Shown here: piece after piece, positions 39,010-39,138 of the stretch
Numbering within the stretch: the first letter of the stretch is position 1
How the letters are laid out: every line of letters begins with the position of its first letter
Origin: Actinomycetota bacterium
GTDB taxonomy: Bacteria > Actinomycetota > CADDZG01 > WHSQ01
DNA length: 39,138 nucleotides
Assembly (NCBI GenBank): GCA_009377815.1
Contig: WHTI01000014.1
Span: 1 to 39,138, forward strand
Direction: 5' to 3'
Made by a program: the position numbers and the translations under genes
Notes under the pieces: model-generated
What the model was told of the DNA's origin: nothing
Databases searched by the model: none
The model's input: only the letters and a program-made list of their open reading frames with translations

Positions 39010-39138
39010 TGAAGCTTCACTGCCCGAATAACGATTGCCGCCACGCGTGGTGGTGGAAGCAGCGCACGAGCGCCACGGCTTACAGCGAATGTCCGTTGTG
39101 TGGCTCACTGAGCCTCAACCCCGCTGTCGCCCCGCCCC
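38998..39138. repeat. Terminal direct repeat, right copy
   Basis: Exact copy of bases 1-141. Removing one copy closes the genome to a 38,997-bp circle. Confidence 0.95.
39009..39138 (+). CDS. Repeated 5' part of the zinc-ribbon gene at position 12
   Basis: Same sequence as the first 130 bases of the CDS at 12-380, cut by the window end. It is not a second gene; the copy is due to the circular overlap. It confirms that the gene directly follows the 61-residue gene upstream. Confidence 0.9.
   Translation, partial: MKLHCPNNDCRHAWWWKQRTSATAYSECPLCGSLSLNPAVAPP

Noticed and set aside
1-39138. CRISPR array, insertion sequence or rRNA gene
   Set aside because: No regularly spaced repeats, transposase motifs or rRNA-like sequence were seen; the direct repeats found are single pairs or the iteron block.

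Overview
The window is a complete circular double-stranded DNA phage genome, probably recovered from a metagenome. The first 141 bases are repeated exactly as the last 141 bases, so the unique circle is 38,997 bp. One transcription unit (from the regulator at 38564 through a zinc-ribbon gene into position 12) runs across the contig ends. The genome is GC-rich and densely packed, with many ATGA/GTGA/TGATG start-stop overlaps and frequent GTG or TTG starts. No major tail, sheath or tape-measure gene is recognisable. An N4-gp56-type capsid, a large portal, big internal/ejected proteins, a propeller-like tail protein and a pectate-lyase-like tailspike together suggest podovirus-like (short-tailed) virions. 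A host-like secreted protein on the minus strand carries two domains that I recall from Chloroflexota/Thermomicrobia proteins, and a small wall-binding-like gene points the same way. A Chloroflexota host is therefore my best guess, but it is inference.

Layout. (1) Immunity and control, 37.5-38.8 kb: a leftward XRE/cI-like repressor followed by two small leftward genes, and a rightward Cro-like HTH gene. The two regulators are separated by a mirror-image promoter pair, each with the same perfect palindromic operator TGCGCG-NN-CGCGCA. (2) Rightward early region, 38.8 kb through the origin to 3.7 kb: many tiny genes, an unusual number with CxxC zinc-ribbon pairs, two internal duplications, and an early secreted transglycosylase-like protein. 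(3) DNA modification and replication, 3.7-10 kb: a DUF3102-methyltransferase fusion, a possible ssDNA-binding protein, a tRNA-like sequence, a primase/helicase with a DUF3987 domain, an iteron-rich non-coding block that looks like an origin, and a small PD-(D/E)XK nuclease. No DNA polymerase, integrase or partition gene is recognisable.

(4) Packaging and ejection, 10-22.7 kb: terminase small and large subunits, portal, and three large internal-virion candidates. The last of these is a 1737-residue protein with a lytic transglycosylase domain and an M23 peptidase domain. (5) A leftward two-gene moron, 22.7-23.8 kb. (6) Capsid and tail, 24-35.2 kb: scaffold, capsid, small head proteins, connector, propeller protein, fibre proteins and tailspike. 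(7) Lysis, 35.2-37.3 kb: several small membrane proteins, a wall-binding-like protein and an amidase. A hairpin terminator closes the rightward operon, followed by a C-rich structured non-coding block.

The most striking regulatory structure is a repeated cassette, promoter then hairpin then intrinsic terminator then gene, placed directly before terS (9.93-10.03 kb) and before the scaffold/capsid genes (23.82-23.93 kb). Both terminators end in TTTTTTGTTG. This implies short leader RNAs and regulated readthrough of both morphogenesis operons. The genome carries a repressor and a mirrored operator switch but no visible integrase. It may be a phage-plasmid maintained through the iterons, or a phage that has lost integration. 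All functional calls come from reading the sequence; no search was run.
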